Part shown: piece by piece, positions 8,599-17,595 of the stretch
How the letters are laid out: the number at the start of each line of letters is the position of its first letter
How positions within the stretch are numbered: the first letter of the stretch is position 1
Source of the DNA: Lentibacillus sp. JNUCC-1
Lineage (GTDB): Bacteria > Bacillota > Bacilli > Bacillales > Amphibacillaceae
Direction of reading: 5' to 3'
Length of the DNA stretch: 64,000 nt
Assembly: GCF_009741735.1 (NCBI RefSeq)
Contig: NZ_WHOH01000001.1
Coordinates: 1,364,001-1,428,000, forward strand
Notes under the pieces: generated by a model
The model's input: only the letters and a program-made list of their open reading frames with translations
The model's database searches: none
What the model was told of the DNA's origin: nothing
Translations under genes and position numbers: made by a program

Positions 8599-9609
8599 CT
8601 AAAAGTTAACAGTCTGTTCAATCTGTTTCAAAACACGAGGCACATTCGGCAAGTAATGTTCTTCCAGCGCAAAAAACGGCACCGGCACGTCAAAACCAGT
8701 GACCCGTTGAACAGGTGCCCGCAAATAAAGAAATGCTTCGTCATTAATAATAGATAGGATGTCATTGCCCAGTCCGCCTGTTCCTTGAGCTTCGTGCACG
8801 ATCACAGCGCGACCCGTTTTCTGTACGGAGTCACGGATCAGATCACGGTCAAGCGGATAAAGCGTTTGAACATCGATCACATCACAACTGATACCCTTTT
8901 CCGCGGCTGCGTCTGCCGCTTGTTTTGCAACTGGGACCATGGCTCCCCAGGCAATCAGGGAAATATCATCCCCTTCTGCCACCTGCCGCCCTTTGCCAAT
9001 CTCGCATGTATAAGGTGTTGTCGGCACGGCTTCTCGCTCTGAGCGGTAGCTGCGCATCGGCTCCATGAACAAGACCGGATCCGGATCATCAATCGCAGCC
9101 ATAAGAAGCCCTTTCGCTTGGTGGGGCGTCGCTGGGCACACCACTTTTATGCCGGGCATATGGGTGAACAGCGCTTCTGCACTGTCAGAATGCACTTCAG
9201 GTGCTCTGATGCCTGCACCATATGGCGCTCTGATTACCATAGGCACAGTAAACCGTCCCATCGATTTCATCCGCATCCGGGAAACATGGGTCATGATCTG
9301 GTCATAGGCCGGGTAAATAAAGCCCATAAACTGCATCTCAACGACAGGTTTAAATCCATTGACAGCAAGGCCAACAGAAGTTCCGACAATCCCTGATTCC
9401 GAAAGTGGTGTATCCACTACACGCGTCGACCCATAAGCATCATACAACCCTTCAGTCGCCCGAAAAACACCCCCATTTTTGCCAATGTCTTCTCCTAAAA
9501 GGATCACTGCTTCATCTTGATCAAGTTTGCTTTTCAGAGCGTCATTAATTGCCTGAACCATCGTCATTTGGCGAGTGGCCGGCGCCGTTTGAGTTTGCGT
9601 GTGAACCAT
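8599..9609 (-). CDS. 2-oxoacid dehydrogenase E1 beta subunit
   Basis: A beta subunit of 336 residues of a thiamine-diphosphate E1 of the branched-chain/pyruvate type. Typical segments are LGEDIGKNGGVFRATEGL near the N-terminus, DTPLSESGIVG, EMQFMGFIYPAYDQI, the RAPYGAGIRAPEVHSDS loop, and the C-terminal HEAQGTGGLG and RVTGFDVPVPF. The AAGGAGG ribosome binding site lies within the last codons of E1alpha, so the two are translationally coupled. It forms an alpha2beta2 E1 with the upstream gene, which here is interrupted. Confidence 0.92.
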   Translation of the reverse strand: MVHTQTQTAPATRQMTMVQAINDALKSKLDQDEAVILLGEDIGKNGGVFRATEGLYDAYGSTRVVDTPLSESGIVGTSVGLAVNGFKPVVEMQFMGFIYPAYDQIMTHVSRMRMKSMGRFTVPMVIRAPYGAGIRAPEVHSDSAEALFTHMPGIKVVCPATPHQAKGLLMAAIDDPDPVLFMEPMRSYRSEREAVPTTPYTCEIGKGRQVAEGDDISLIAWGAMVPVAKQAADAAAEKGISCDVIDVQTLYPLDRDLIRDSVQKTGRAVIVHEAQGTGGLGNDILSIINDEAFLYLRAPVQRVTGFDVPVPFFALEEHYLPNVPRVLKQIEQTVNF

Positions 9610-10668
9610 TTAGGATTCCTCCTTTAAATCTTCCATATAAGCAGACTTCTGCTGAGCAAGATGTGAGGGCACTGCGTTAAAAACATGGTCAAACATATCA
9701 GCAACATTGGCTTCTGTATAACTTTCCATCTCTTTCACAGCCTGTTCAACTTCCGTCTCCCGCTGCTCTTCCATATCGGCTATTTTTTCCGCATCCCAGT
9801 AGTCGTGTTTCTTCATAAAGCGTTCCAGTCTGTCGAGAGGATCGATCTTGTCGGCCCCGAGATGATCTGGCCGGTACTTTGTTGGGTCATCCGCTGTTGT
9901 ATGGGCGCCTGTTCGCCATGTGACGGCTTCAATCAAAGTGGGCCCCTCACCTTTTCGGGCAGTTTCCACAGCCTGTTTTGTGGCAAAATAAACGGCAAAA
10001 CAATCGTTGCCATCGATCCGCACACTTGGAATGTCATATGCGATCGCCTTTTGGGCAATTGTCTTACTGTTGGTCTGTTTTTCAAAAGGCACAGAAATGG
10101 CGTACCCGTTGTTTTGGTTGAACAAGACGACTGGCGTTTGGAAGACACCAGCAAAATTGAGCCCTTCATGAAAATCGCCTTCCGAGGTCGCACCATCGCC
10201 GAAGTAAGCTATGGCCACATTGTCCGTTCCTTTCATTTTTTCTGCCTAGGCAGCTCCCACAGCATGGGGGATTTGCGTAGCAATTGGGACAGCCGCTGGG
10301 AAAATACGTTTGCCCTCCGGCGGTACACATCCCTCCACCCGACCATTCCAATATAAAAACATCCGGGTCATATCCGCTCCAAACGTTAAGGTTGCACCGT
10401 GATCGCGATAGGTCGGAAACACCCAATCATCTTCACCAAGTGCAAGTGCGCTCCCAACCTGTGCAGCTTCCTGCCCTTCAAATGGCGGATATGTACCAAT
10501 CCGACCCTGCCGCTGCAGACTGATCGCTTTACGGTCGAAGGTGCGGATTCGGTACATATGATCATATAAACGATATGCCAAATCAACGTCGATCAAGGTC
10601 TCATAAGATTCATCGAGCAATGTCCCATCATCATTTATGATCTTCGATATTGGAAATTCATTCTTCAC
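9610..10668 (-). pseudogene. 2-oxoacid dehydrogenase E1 alpha subunit, interrupted by an in-frame amber codon
   Basis: The two halves lie in the same frame and are separated only by TAG at 10246-10248, in HAVGAA-stop-AEKMKGTDNVA, where relatives carry a sense codon. A single G-to-A change from TGG would explain it. The N-terminal half has TYRDHGATLTFG; the C-terminal half has the thiamine-diphosphate motif YFGDGATSEGDFHEG...NQNNGYAIS. I place the start at GTG 10668 because GGAGGGAGAGGGG precedes it. The ATG at 10686 has no ribosome binding site. Restart at the ATG at 10236 would yield a fragment lacking the first ~140 residues. Read as printed, the complex has no intact E1alpha unless the amber codon is suppressed. 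Confidence 0.85.
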
Positions 10669-10686
10669 TGGCCCCTCTCCCTCCAT

Positions 10687-11838
10687 TCATTGTGTGCGTC
10701 GTGCAAGATTCCACTTCGGCCGGACAGACCGGGTATAAAAGCTGTTTAGGCGTTTTCGATCGATCAGCACCTGTCTGCAGATTCGATCAGCTGCCTCTGC
10801 AGTCGGGATCTGATCACTCTCTGCCTGACGGTAGACATCAAGCATTATATGATAGATATCTTTGGTTTTTAGCAGGACACGTTGTTCGTTTGCGCCATAT
10901 AACTCGTCTGCCACTTGAATCAGACCGCCAGAATTAATGATATAATCCGGCGCATATAAAATCCCGCGTTCAGCAAGCTTGCTCCCATGCTGATCTGAAG
11001 CAAGTTGATTGTTGGCAGACCCTGCAACGGCTTTGACACGCAGCTCACGGATAGTGTGATCATTGAGAACGCCGCCAAGCGCGCACGGTACAAAGATATC
11101 TGCGGACTGACTGCAGATCGCACTGTCCGGTACTTTTTCCAGACTGCCGGGAAGACCAGCTGCTTCAGCCTCCAGCTGGCCGACTTTTTCATCAGCAATA
11201 TCCGAAACATAAAGCTTTGCGCCTGCTTCGAGTAATCCTTTTGCCACTTTGAATCCAACTTTTCCAAGCCCTTGTACTGCGTATGTTGATTGCTGAAGGT
11301 CGTCACGTCCGAACAGCATTTGATTCGTGGCCATCAAGCCGTATAGGACCCCTTTTGCGGTCGGTATGGATGAATCGCCCCCGCCTCCGTATGCTTCAGG
11401 CACGCCAACGATATGGTTCGTTTCTTTCAGCGCATGAACAAAATCGTCCATTGTCGTCCCCATGTCTGTCCCTGTGATGAAACGGCCTCCCAGAGTCTCC
11501 ACAAATTGGCCGAACGCCCGGAACAGTGCAGGTGATTTATCGGTTTTCGGGTCGCCGATGATGACAGCCTTTCCGCCGCCAAAATCCACATCGGCAGCAG
11601 CACATTTATAGGTCATCCCTTTTGAGAGACGCAAGGCATCAGTTAACGCCGCATCGACCGTTTCATAGGGGTGCATACGGCAGCCGCCAAGGGCCGGACC
11701 GAGCGTCGTGTCATGGATCGCGATAATCGCTTGCAGTCCCGTGTGCTTATCATTGCAGAAAACAACTTGCTCATGGTCTGAGAGCTGATTCAACAATGTG
11801 CTGTCCTGAAGGCGCGCCGGGTTATTGATTACACTCAT
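10687..11838 (-). CDS. Phenylalanine dehydrogenase (Glu/Leu/Phe/Val dehydrogenase family)
   Basis: This NAD-dependent amino acid dehydrogenase deaminates L-phenylalanine to phenylpyruvate. The 383-residue sequence carries the signature pattern of Bacillus-type phenylalanine dehydrogenases: GGCRM (51-55), [16 protein letters not shown] (75-90, with lysines 78 and 90), GTDMGT (113-118), the NAD motif GLGKVG (180-185), SANNQL, and a C-terminal RPKWNLARR. Leucine dehydrogenases usually have AGLNLGG and AEDVGT at the second and third positions. The ATG follows AAGGAGG. The stop is next to the E1alpha region, which fits direct hand-over of the 2-oxoacid. Leucine dehydrogenase is the main alternative but fits less well. 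Confidence 0.87.
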   Translation of the reverse strand: MSVINNPARLQDSTLLNQLSDHEQVVFCNDKHTGLQAIIAIHDTTLGPALGGCRMHPYETVDAALTDALRLSKGMTYKCAAADVDFGGGKAVIIGDPKTDKSPALFRAFGQFVETLGGRFITGTDMGTTMDDFVHALKETNHIVGVPEAYGGGGDSSIPTAKGVLYGLMATNQMLFGRDDLQQSTYAVQGLGKVGFKVAKGLLEAGAKLYVSDIADEKVGQLEAEAAGLPGSLEKVPDSAICSQSADIFVPCALGGVLNDHTIRELRVKAVAGSANNQLASDQHGSKLAERGILYAPDYIINSGGLIQVADELYGANEQRVLLKTKDIYHIMLDVYRQAESDQIPTAEAADRICRQVLIDRKRLNSFYTRSVRPKWNLARRTQ

Positions 11839-11892
11839 ATTTTGCCTCCTTCACCGTTTAGGTTAAGCGACTTGATATTAAATCTGTTTTGG

Positions 11893-12876
11893 TTAGAATG
11901 TTTTCCCTGGAGCTGGGGTGATACTTTTAGAAAAATTAACAGATAGCGTGCGGAACTGTGTCTCTGCTTCTTCCACCATTTCTTTTAAAAGGGATTGAAC
12001 TGTTGGCAGCGAATCGATTAGCCCTGCAATCTGGCCGCCGTTCATAAAACCATTTTCTCCGTCACCTTCCAGTGCCCCTTTGATGTGAAACGCTTCAGAA
12101 GTTTTTTCACTGTATGCTTCTGCCGTCATACCCCTATGTTCGTGTGCGTCTAAGTGATGTGCATATGGTGTTGCAAGCACACGTCTCGGTCGGTTGAACG
12201 TGCGCCCAATGACCAACGTATCGGTCCCGTCTGCATTAAGAAGAGTCTGTTTGTATTCATCATGAAAGGGCGCTTCTTGGGTGGCTATCAACCGTGTTCC
12301 AATTTGAACCCCTTGTGCACCCAGCGCCAGAGCTGCGGCCAGACCTTTTCCATCACCGATCCCACCTGCAGCAACCACCGGCGCCTGAACCTGCCGCACC
12401 ACTTGAGGAATTAACGTGAACGTGGTCAACTCCAGCGGCGAATTGATTCCGGCTGCTTCAAATCCTTCTGCTACCAAGATATCCGCTCCAGCTGCTTCTG
12501 CTTTTTTGGCATGTTTGACAGAAGAAACGATGGCTATGACTGTGATTCCAGCCGCAGAAAGGTGCGGGAGAATTGACTGTGGGTTACCAGCCGAAAGGGA
12601 TACGACCGGGACACCATGATCAATAACGAGCTGAACGAGTTTTTCAGTGTACGGGGTGACATTGATCGGGATATTGACTGCGAACGGTTTACTGGTCAGT
12701 TCTTTTGTTTGCACAATCAAGTTCTCAACGGTTTCAGGATCCATTGTGCCGCACCCGATTGTGCCAAGACCACCTGCCTCTGATACAGCAGCGGCCAGCT
12801 CAGCACTGCTGATGTTGCCCATCCCGCCTTGAATAATGGGGTATTGGATGTTGAGAACCTGGTTAACAAGTGCCAT
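11893..12876 (-). CDS. Nitronate monooxygenase / FabK-like FMN oxidoreductase
   Basis: A TIM-barrel flavoenzyme of 327 residues of the 2-nitropropane dioxygenase family. Visible are the N-terminal YPIIQGGMGNISSAELAAAV, the glycine-rich AAGGIGDGKGLAAALALGAQGVQIGTR phosphate-binding region, and the C-terminal MNGGQIAGLIDSLPTVQSLL typical of Firmicutes members. The start has AAGGAGGG upstream. It sits between the ring-degradation genes and phenylalanine dehydrogenase in the same direction. Family members oxidise nitronates or act as enoyl reductases; its role in aromatic catabolism is not evident. Its reading direction and spacing (a 54-bp gap to the dehydrogenase) suggest co-transcription. Confidence 0.82.
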   Translation of the reverse strand: MALVNQVLNIQYPIIQGGMGNISSAELAAAVSEAGGLGTIGCGTMDPETVENLIVQTKELTSKPFAVNIPINVTPYTEKLVQLVIDHGVPVVSLSAGNPQSILPHLSAAGITVIAIVSSVKHAKKAEAAGADILVAEGFEAAGINSPLELTTFTLIPQVVRQVQAPVVAAGGIGDGKGLAAALALGAQGVQIGTRLIATQEAPFHDEYKQTLLNADGTDTLVIGRTFNRPRRVLATPYAHHLDAHEHRGMTAEAYSEKTSEAFHIKGALEGDGENGFMNGGQIAGLIDSLPTVQSLLKEMVEEAETQFRTLSVNFSKSITPAPGKTF

Positions 12877-12950
12877 GTCATCCCTCCTTGTGTTTTGGAA
12901 AAGTTGTGTGATGTGAGCGGGACTGATTGGTCGTTGTTCGGGAGAAAAGA

Positions 12951-13140
12951 CCGCCGTTCAACTGGAAATACCGCCGCTCAAGGCGCATTATCGCCGTTCA
13001 ATCGGAATTACCGCCGCTCAGGGCGAATTATCGCCGTTCAACCGGAATTACCGCCGCTCAGGGCGAATTATCGCCGTTCAACCGGAATTACCGCCGCTCA
13101 GGGCGAATTATCACCACTCAGCCGTAAATACCGCCGCTCA
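12951..13140. repeat. Tandem 20-bp units in a 40-bp alternation between paaJ and the flavoenzyme
   Basis: Nine and a half 20-bp units without indels. A constant half (TCGCCGTTCA alternating with CCGCCGCTCA) alternates with ACCGGAATTA or GGGCGAATTA. The design is the same as in the array at 1601-1840, but the sequence is different. It fills the gap between two gene sets of the long minus-strand block. Plus-strand open frames across it are artefacts of the repeat. Confidence 0.9.
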
Positions 13141-13158
13141 ACCTCTACACCAGCACTC

Positions 13159-14373
13159 TCACCGCCTGCCCCTCTCCACAATCATTGAAATGCCCTGCCC
13201 GACACCGACGCACATGGTGGCAAGACCCCGTTTACTTTCCCGCCGCTTCATTTCATGCAAAAGCGTGGTCAGGATCCGTGCGCCGCTTGCCCCCAGCGGA
13301 TGGCCAAGTGCAATCGCGCCTCCATTAACATTCACTTTATCCTGGCTAAGCCCGAGCTCGCTGATGCAAGCAAGAGATTGAGAGGCGAATGCTTCGTTGA
13401 GTTCAATCAGATCCAAATCGTCGACACTCATCCCCGCACGCGCCAGTGCTTTTTTCGTCGCACCAATCGGACCAAGTCCCATGGTTGATGGCTCAACACC
13501 GTATACAGCACTGGTCCTATACGTAGCGAGAGGGGTTAAATCGTATTCCCGTGCTTTCTCAGCTGACATGATCAGTAAGGCGCTGGCCCCGTCGTTGACG
13601 CCTGATGCATTACCAGCAGTGATGGTGCCTTCTGGAAATAACGGCCTCAGCTTACCCAATTTTTCAACGGTTGTGTCTGGGCGCGGATGCTCATCTTTCT
13701 CCACACGAATGGTTTCGCCACGGTGATTCTCATATTTTACTGGAACGATTTCTTCCTCAAACCGTCCACTCTCCATGGCCCGCTTCGCCCGCGTTTGACT
13801 TTCCAAGGCAAAAGCATCCTGTGACGTTCGTGATATCTGAAACGCACGGGCTACATTTTCAGCGGTTTCAGGCATGGATTCCGCGCCATACATTGCTTTC
13901 AATCGTTCATTGGTAAAACGCCAGCCAATCGTCGTATCAAAAAGTTCCATATTCCCACGCGGATAAGGCTGTTCTGGTTTCGATGTAACCAGCGGGGCCC
14001 GGGTCATGCTTTCCATACCGCCAGCGATAAAAACCTCTCCTTCACCAAGTGCAATGGCCCGTGCCGCATAAATAACGGCATCAAGTCCCGAACCACAAAG
14101 CCGATTTATTGTTGTCCCGCCGGTTTCCACAGGCAAGCCAGCGAGAAGAGCAGACATCCGCGCGACGTTCCGATTATCCTCGCCCGCCTGGTTAGCGTTT
14201 CCGAGCACGACATCCTCAATAGCCCTGCTCGGTACATCGGGATTTCTCTCGAGCAGCGCTTTAATTACCAACGCACCCAAGTCATCAGGCCGCACGCCGG
14301 CAAGGGCACCTCTATACCTCCCGACAGGCGTCCGGACTGCATCTACAATCACCACTTCCCTCACGTGCGCCAC
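13159..14373 (-). CDS. paaJ: Beta-ketoadipyl-CoA type thiolase (PaaJ)
   Basis: Cleaves 3-oxoadipyl-CoA, and in the phenylacetate pathway also 3-oxo-5,6-dehydrosuberyl-CoA, releasing acetyl-CoA and finally succinyl-CoA. The 404 residues show [30 protein letters not shown] (characteristic of PcaF/PaaJ), the nucleophile Cys93 in [25 protein letters not shown] with the catalytic His, and CVGVGQG with the second Cys. The start is GTG at 14373, overlapping the end of paaH by 13 bases, which indicates coupling. It is the last gene of the paa set before the repeat array. Confidence 0.9.
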   Translation of the reverse strand: MAHVREVVIVDAVRTPVGRYRGALAGVRPDDLGALVIKALLERNPDVPSRAIEDVVLGNANQAGEDNRNVARMSALLAGLPVETGGTTINRLCGSGLDAVIYAARAIALGEGEVFIAGGMESMTRAPLVTSKPEQPYPRGNMELFDTTIGWRFTNERLKAMYGAESMPETAENVARAFQISRTSQDAFALESQTRAKRAMESGRFEEEIVPVKYENHRGETIRVEKDEHPRPDTTVEKLGKLRPLFPEGTITAGNASGVNDGASALLIMSAEKAREYDLTPLATYRTSAVYGVEPSTMGLGPIGATKKALARAGMSVDDLDLIELNEAFASQSLACISELGLSQDKVNVNGGAIALGHPLGASGARILTTLLHEMKRRESKRGLATMCVGVGQGISMIVERGRR

Positions 14374-15236
14374 CCCCTGCCCTGATCCGTATAATCATAC
14401 ACGCCACGCCCGGACTTCCGTCCCAGCCGTCCTGCTTTCACATACGCTTCCAGTAACGGAGCAGGCCGAAATTTATCTCCAAGGGTTTTATGCAAATACC
14501 GTAAATTGTTGAGTCTGGTATCAAGCCCCACAAGATCCCCAAGCTCCAACGGTCCCATCGGGTAATTAAGGCCCAGCTTAATGGCCTTATCGATATCCTC
14601 AGCGCTTGCGACCCCTTCCTGCAGCATATGGAAAGCCTCGTTACCGACAAGCGCACTGATCCGGCTTGTCACAAAGCCTGGAAATTCATTGACTTCTACC
14701 GTTTCTTTCCCCATCTTTTCAGCTGCCTGTTTGATCAATTGAACGGTGTCTTCAGCTGTTTCGAGCCCTTTTACGATCTCGACAAGCCGCATTTTATGCA
14801 CCGGATTGAAAAAATGCATCACCGCAAATTGCGCTGGTCTTCCTGTATAGGACGCTAGCTCGGTCGGACTGATCGTGGAAGTATTGGAAGCAAAAATGGC
14901 CTTACTTGGCGCATAACGTCCTGCTGTTTCAAGAACGTCTTGCTTCAGGTCGTGTTTTTCCGGAACTGCTTCGATGACACAATCTGTCTCAGCTACGGCA
15001 CTTTGTAGATCGGTTGAAGTGTTTAACCGGTCCAGTAGATTGGCGGCGGATGCTTCCGTCAACTTCCCCCGGTCCACCGCTTGCTCTGTTAATCTTTCAA
15101 TATGGTCACAGGCTGCACTTAATTGAGCAGTGCTGACGTCAACGAGGGTCACTCTAAAACCGCCAAGGGATGAGACATAAGCAATTCCTCGTCCCATCAC
15201 ACCCGCCCCGACAACCGTTATATCGTTGATTGTCAT
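14361..15236 (-). CDS. paaH: 3-hydroxyacyl-CoA dehydrogenase (PaaH)
   Basis: A 291-residue NAD-dependent dehydrogenase that oxidises 3-hydroxyadipyl-CoA to 3-oxoadipyl-CoA. It opens with the Rossmann motif VVGAGVMGRGIAYVSSLGG, followed by ASNTSTISPTELA, HFFNPVHKMRLVEIVKG with the catalytic His, and the C-terminal domain with NEFPGFVTSRISALVGNEAF. The last residues ([11 protein letters not shown]) follow the usual RKSGRGVYDY. The gene starts 3 bases after the aldehyde dehydrogenase stop. A role in general fatty acid oxidation cannot be excluded, but the position favours the phenylacetate pathway. Confidence 0.9.
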   Translation of the reverse strand: MTINDITVVGAGVMGRGIAYVSSLGGFRVTLVDVSTAQLSAACDHIERLTEQAVDRGKLTEASAANLLDRLNTSTDLQSAVAETDCVIEAVPEKHDLKQDVLETAGRYAPSKAIFASNTSTISPTELASYTGRPAQFAVMHFFNPVHKMRLVEIVKGLETAEDTVQLIKQAAEKMGKETVEVNEFPGFVTSRISALVGNEAFHMLQEGVASAEDIDKAIKLGLNYPMGPLELGDLVGLDTRLNNLRYLHKTLGDKFRPAPLLEAYVKAGRLGRKSGRGVYDYTDQGRGWRT

Positions 15237-15238
15237 TT

Positions 15239-16762
15239 TTAAACTCCAAACGGGTTGAGCGGCTTTGATCCGTAGTATGATAGAACACTCTTATCTTCCA
15301 TATATAAATCAAGCGATTCTACGGCAAGTTCCCGGCCAAACCCTGATTCTTTATAGCCGCCGAATGGGGTTCCGGGGAATGCGGAAAATGGACTGTTTAC
15401 CATAACGATACCGGCCTGAATCTGGTGGGCTACCCGTGTCGCTCTCCCCTGATTCGTCGTCCAGATAGAAGAGCCAAGTCCGTATTTCGTATCATTGGCA
15501 CGTTTAATCACGTCTTTCTCATCAGAAAAACGCTCTACAACGACGACCGGTCCAAAAATCTCCTCTTTTACGGCTTTCATATCTGGCGTCACATCAGCAA
15601 TAACTGTCGGTTCATACCAATGTCCGCCTTCAAATCCGGGCACTTCAGCTTCCTTACCTCCTGTTAAAATGGTCGCCCCGTCACGCACGGCCGACTGGAC
15701 ATACCCATCAATGACTTCAAGTTGTTCCCTGCTGATGATTGAGCCGATGTGTGTGCCTTTGTCAAACGGATCACCGAGAACAAGCTTCTTAGATTTCGCG
15801 ACAAACTGCTCAATGAATTCATCATAAATATCATCATGAACAAACATCCGTGACCGTGCTTCACAGGACTGACCGGTGTTGAAATAAATACCGAAAAGTG
15901 AACCCGCGACTGCCGCTTCCATGTCTGCATCGTCAAATACAATGTTTGGCGACTTCCCGCCAAGCTCAAGGGTAATCCGCTTCAACGTCCCGGATGCTTT
16001 CGCCATAATGTCTTTTCCTGTTGGCGTGGAACCCGTGAATGCCACTTTATCCACGGCCTCATGCTGAACAAGATAATCACCGACAACCGCTCCAGAACCT
16101 GGGACGGTATTGACAACCCCTTCCGGCACCCCAGCCTCATGACAGATTTCATTGATTAGTAGTGCCGTCACGGGGGTTAGGCTTGCAGGCTTCACAACAA
16201 CCGAGCAACCGGCCGCAATCGCGGGGGCTATTTTCCATGCTGCCATCATGACCGGATAGTTCCACGGGATGATTTGGGCACACACTCCAACTGGCTCTTT
16301 ATGGGTATAGTTGAAAAAGCCATACGGCATGTTATTGACTGTTCCGCGGTGTCCCACAATCGCACCAGCATAGAACTCAAAGTCCTCAATTGCCTGATTG
16401 ATCTGGACGGTGGCGGCCCCAACTGATTTCCCGCTGTTCAGCACTTCCATCTCAACAAGATCTTTAAAACGCTCACGCATAAGCGCTGCGATTTGATTCA
16501 TCACCCGAGAGCGTTTGCCAACAGGATATTTGCGCCATTTACCATGATCAAACGCCTGACGAGCGGCTTGGACAGCTTTTTCCGCATCGGCTTCATTCGC
16601 CTTTGCTACACGTGCAAGAACTTCACCCGTAGCTGGATTATACGTCTCGAAGGTCTCACCTGAAGCACTTTCCATCCGTTCTCCGTTAATAATCATTCCA
16701 TAATGAGATCGTTTCATGGAACCGACTTCTGTGACGATATCTTTTGCGGTTGTTTCTGACAT
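15239..16762 (-). CDS. Aldehyde dehydrogenase of the paa cluster
   Basis: An NAD(P)-dependent aldehyde dehydrogenase of 507 residues with IIPWNYPVMMAAWKIAPAI, KPASLTP, the FTGSTPTGKDI cofactor loop, catalytic Glu in TLELGGKSPNI, catalytic Cys in NTGQSCEARSR, and KEEIFGPVVVV. In proteobacteria the ring-opened semialdehyde is oxidised by the ALDH domain of the fusion protein PaaZ. Gram-positive clusters often keep a separate ALDH, and this gene probably fills that role. Phenylacetaldehyde dehydrogenase is a second possibility. I see no hydratase (MaoC) domain fused to it. The ribosome binding site GGAGGAGA precedes the ATG. Confidence 0.85.
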   Translation of the reverse strand: MSETTAKDIVTEVGSMKRSHYGMIINGERMESASGETFETYNPATGEVLARVAKANEADAEKAVQAARQAFDHGKWRKYPVGKRSRVMNQIAALMRERFKDLVEMEVLNSGKSVGAATVQINQAIEDFEFYAGAIVGHRGTVNNMPYGFFNYTHKEPVGVCAQIIPWNYPVMMAAWKIAPAIAAGCSVVVKPASLTPVTALLINEICHEAGVPEGVVNTVPGSGAVVGDYLVQHEAVDKVAFTGSTPTGKDIMAKASGTLKRITLELGGKSPNIVFDDADMEAAVAGSLFGIYFNTGQSCEARSRMFVHDDIYDEFIEQFVAKSKKLVLGDPFDKGTHIGSIISREQLEVIDGYVQSAVRDGATILTGGKEAEVPGFEGGHWYEPTVIADVTPDMKAVKEEIFGPVVVVERFSDEKDVIKRANDTKYGLGSSIWTTNQGRATRVAHQIQAGIVMVNSPFSAFPGTPFGGYKESGFGRELAVESLDLYMEDKSVLSYYGSKPLNPFGV

Positions 16763-16806
16763 TCAAAATCTCCTCCTCTACTAAAATACCAATTCATCCA
16801 TGTGTC

Positions 16807-17592
16807 CTATTGTCCTGTAAATTGGGCCCTGCGCTTTTCCTTGAAAGCTGATAGTCCTTCCGCATGATCTGCAGTTTTCCCGGCAATGCGCTGTGCCTGC
16901 GCTTCTTTTTCCAAAAAGGTTTCATATGTCTCATGCATGCTATCCATCATATAACGCTTCACGAGAGAAAATGCTTGAGTCGGCGCTGCAGCCAGTCGCT
17001 CTGTAAATGCCTGGACACCTTCATCCCATCCATCTGGGGAAAACGCCTGTGTGACAATCCCCAACTCATAGGCTTCTTGTCCCGACACCGGGTTGCCCAG
17101 AGTCACAATTTCAAGCGCTTTGGCATACCCGACTAAGCGAGGCAGCATGTACAAAAAGCCCGAGTCTGGAATTAAGCCAATGTTCATAAACGCACTGACG
17201 AACTTGGCATCTGTACGCATTAGGCGAAAATCTGCTGCCAGGGCCAAGCTCATCCCAGCACCTGCTGCCGTCCCATTAATTGCAGCTATAATCGGCTTAG
17301 GCGTCTCTTTCATAGCCATAAGCATCGGGTGGTAACGTTCACGTAAAACATCGGCATGATTGGTCTGCTCATCCACGCCCCCAAGATCTTCCCCGCCGCA
17401 AAAAGCACGGCCTGCACCTGTCAATACAATCACACGAACATCCGCATCTTTCCCGGCCTGTTTAAGTGTCTTAATGATCACCTGATTCATATCTGGTGTG
17501 AACGCGTTAAACGCCTCCGGACGATTCAGCGTTAGGGTTGCCACACCATTACGTGCTTCATATTTAATCGTATCTGATGTCACGTTTGCCAT
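16807..17592 (-). CDS. paaG: 1,2-epoxyphenylacetyl-CoA isomerase (PaaG)
   Basis: A crotonase-fold enzyme (261 residues) that converts the ring epoxide to the oxepin. Features are TLNRPEAFNAFTPDM, the oxyanion segment TGAGRAFCGGEDLGG, NGTAAGAGMSLALAADFRLM, and FMNIGLIPDSGFLYMLPRLVG with the Asp conserved in PaaG. This last motif distinguishes it from the neighbouring hydratase. The start codon follows the ribosome binding site AGGGGAGTG in the end of paaF, 4 bases after that stop. Confidence 0.88.
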   Translation of the reverse strand: MANVTSDTIKYEARNGVATLTLNRPEAFNAFTPDMNQVIIKTLKQAGKDADVRVIVLTGAGRAFCGGEDLGGVDEQTNHADVLRERYHPMLMAMKETPKPIIAAINGTAAGAGMSLALAADFRLMRTDAKFVSAFMNIGLIPDSGFLYMLPRLVGYAKALEIVTLGNPVSGQEAYELGIVTQAFSPDGWDEGVQAFTERLAAAPTQAFSLVKRYMMDSMHETYETFLEKEAQAQRIAGKTADHAEGLSAFKEKRRAQFTGQ

Positions 17593-17595
17593 CTG

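Noticed and set aside
10246..10248. Pyrrolysine or selenocysteine insertion
   Set aside because: UAG in a Bacillaceae E1alpha at a non-catalytic position is far better explained by a mutation or base error; no pyl genes are seen and UAG is not a selenocysteine codon.
10687..11838. Leucine dehydrogenase of a branched-chain bkd operon
   Set aside because: The ADVDFGGGK and GTDMGT motifs and the RPKW tail match phenylalanine dehydrogenases, and ptb and buk are absent. The alternative remains possible for the complex itself.
12951..13140. CRISPR array
   Set aside because: Units are only 20 bp, alternate in two types and have no unique spacers; no cas genes are present. The same holds for the arrays at 1.6 and 47.7 kb.
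12829..13188. Plus-strand frame with [15 protein letters not shown] repeats
   Set aside because: It is produced by the tandem array and the antisense of neighbouring genes.
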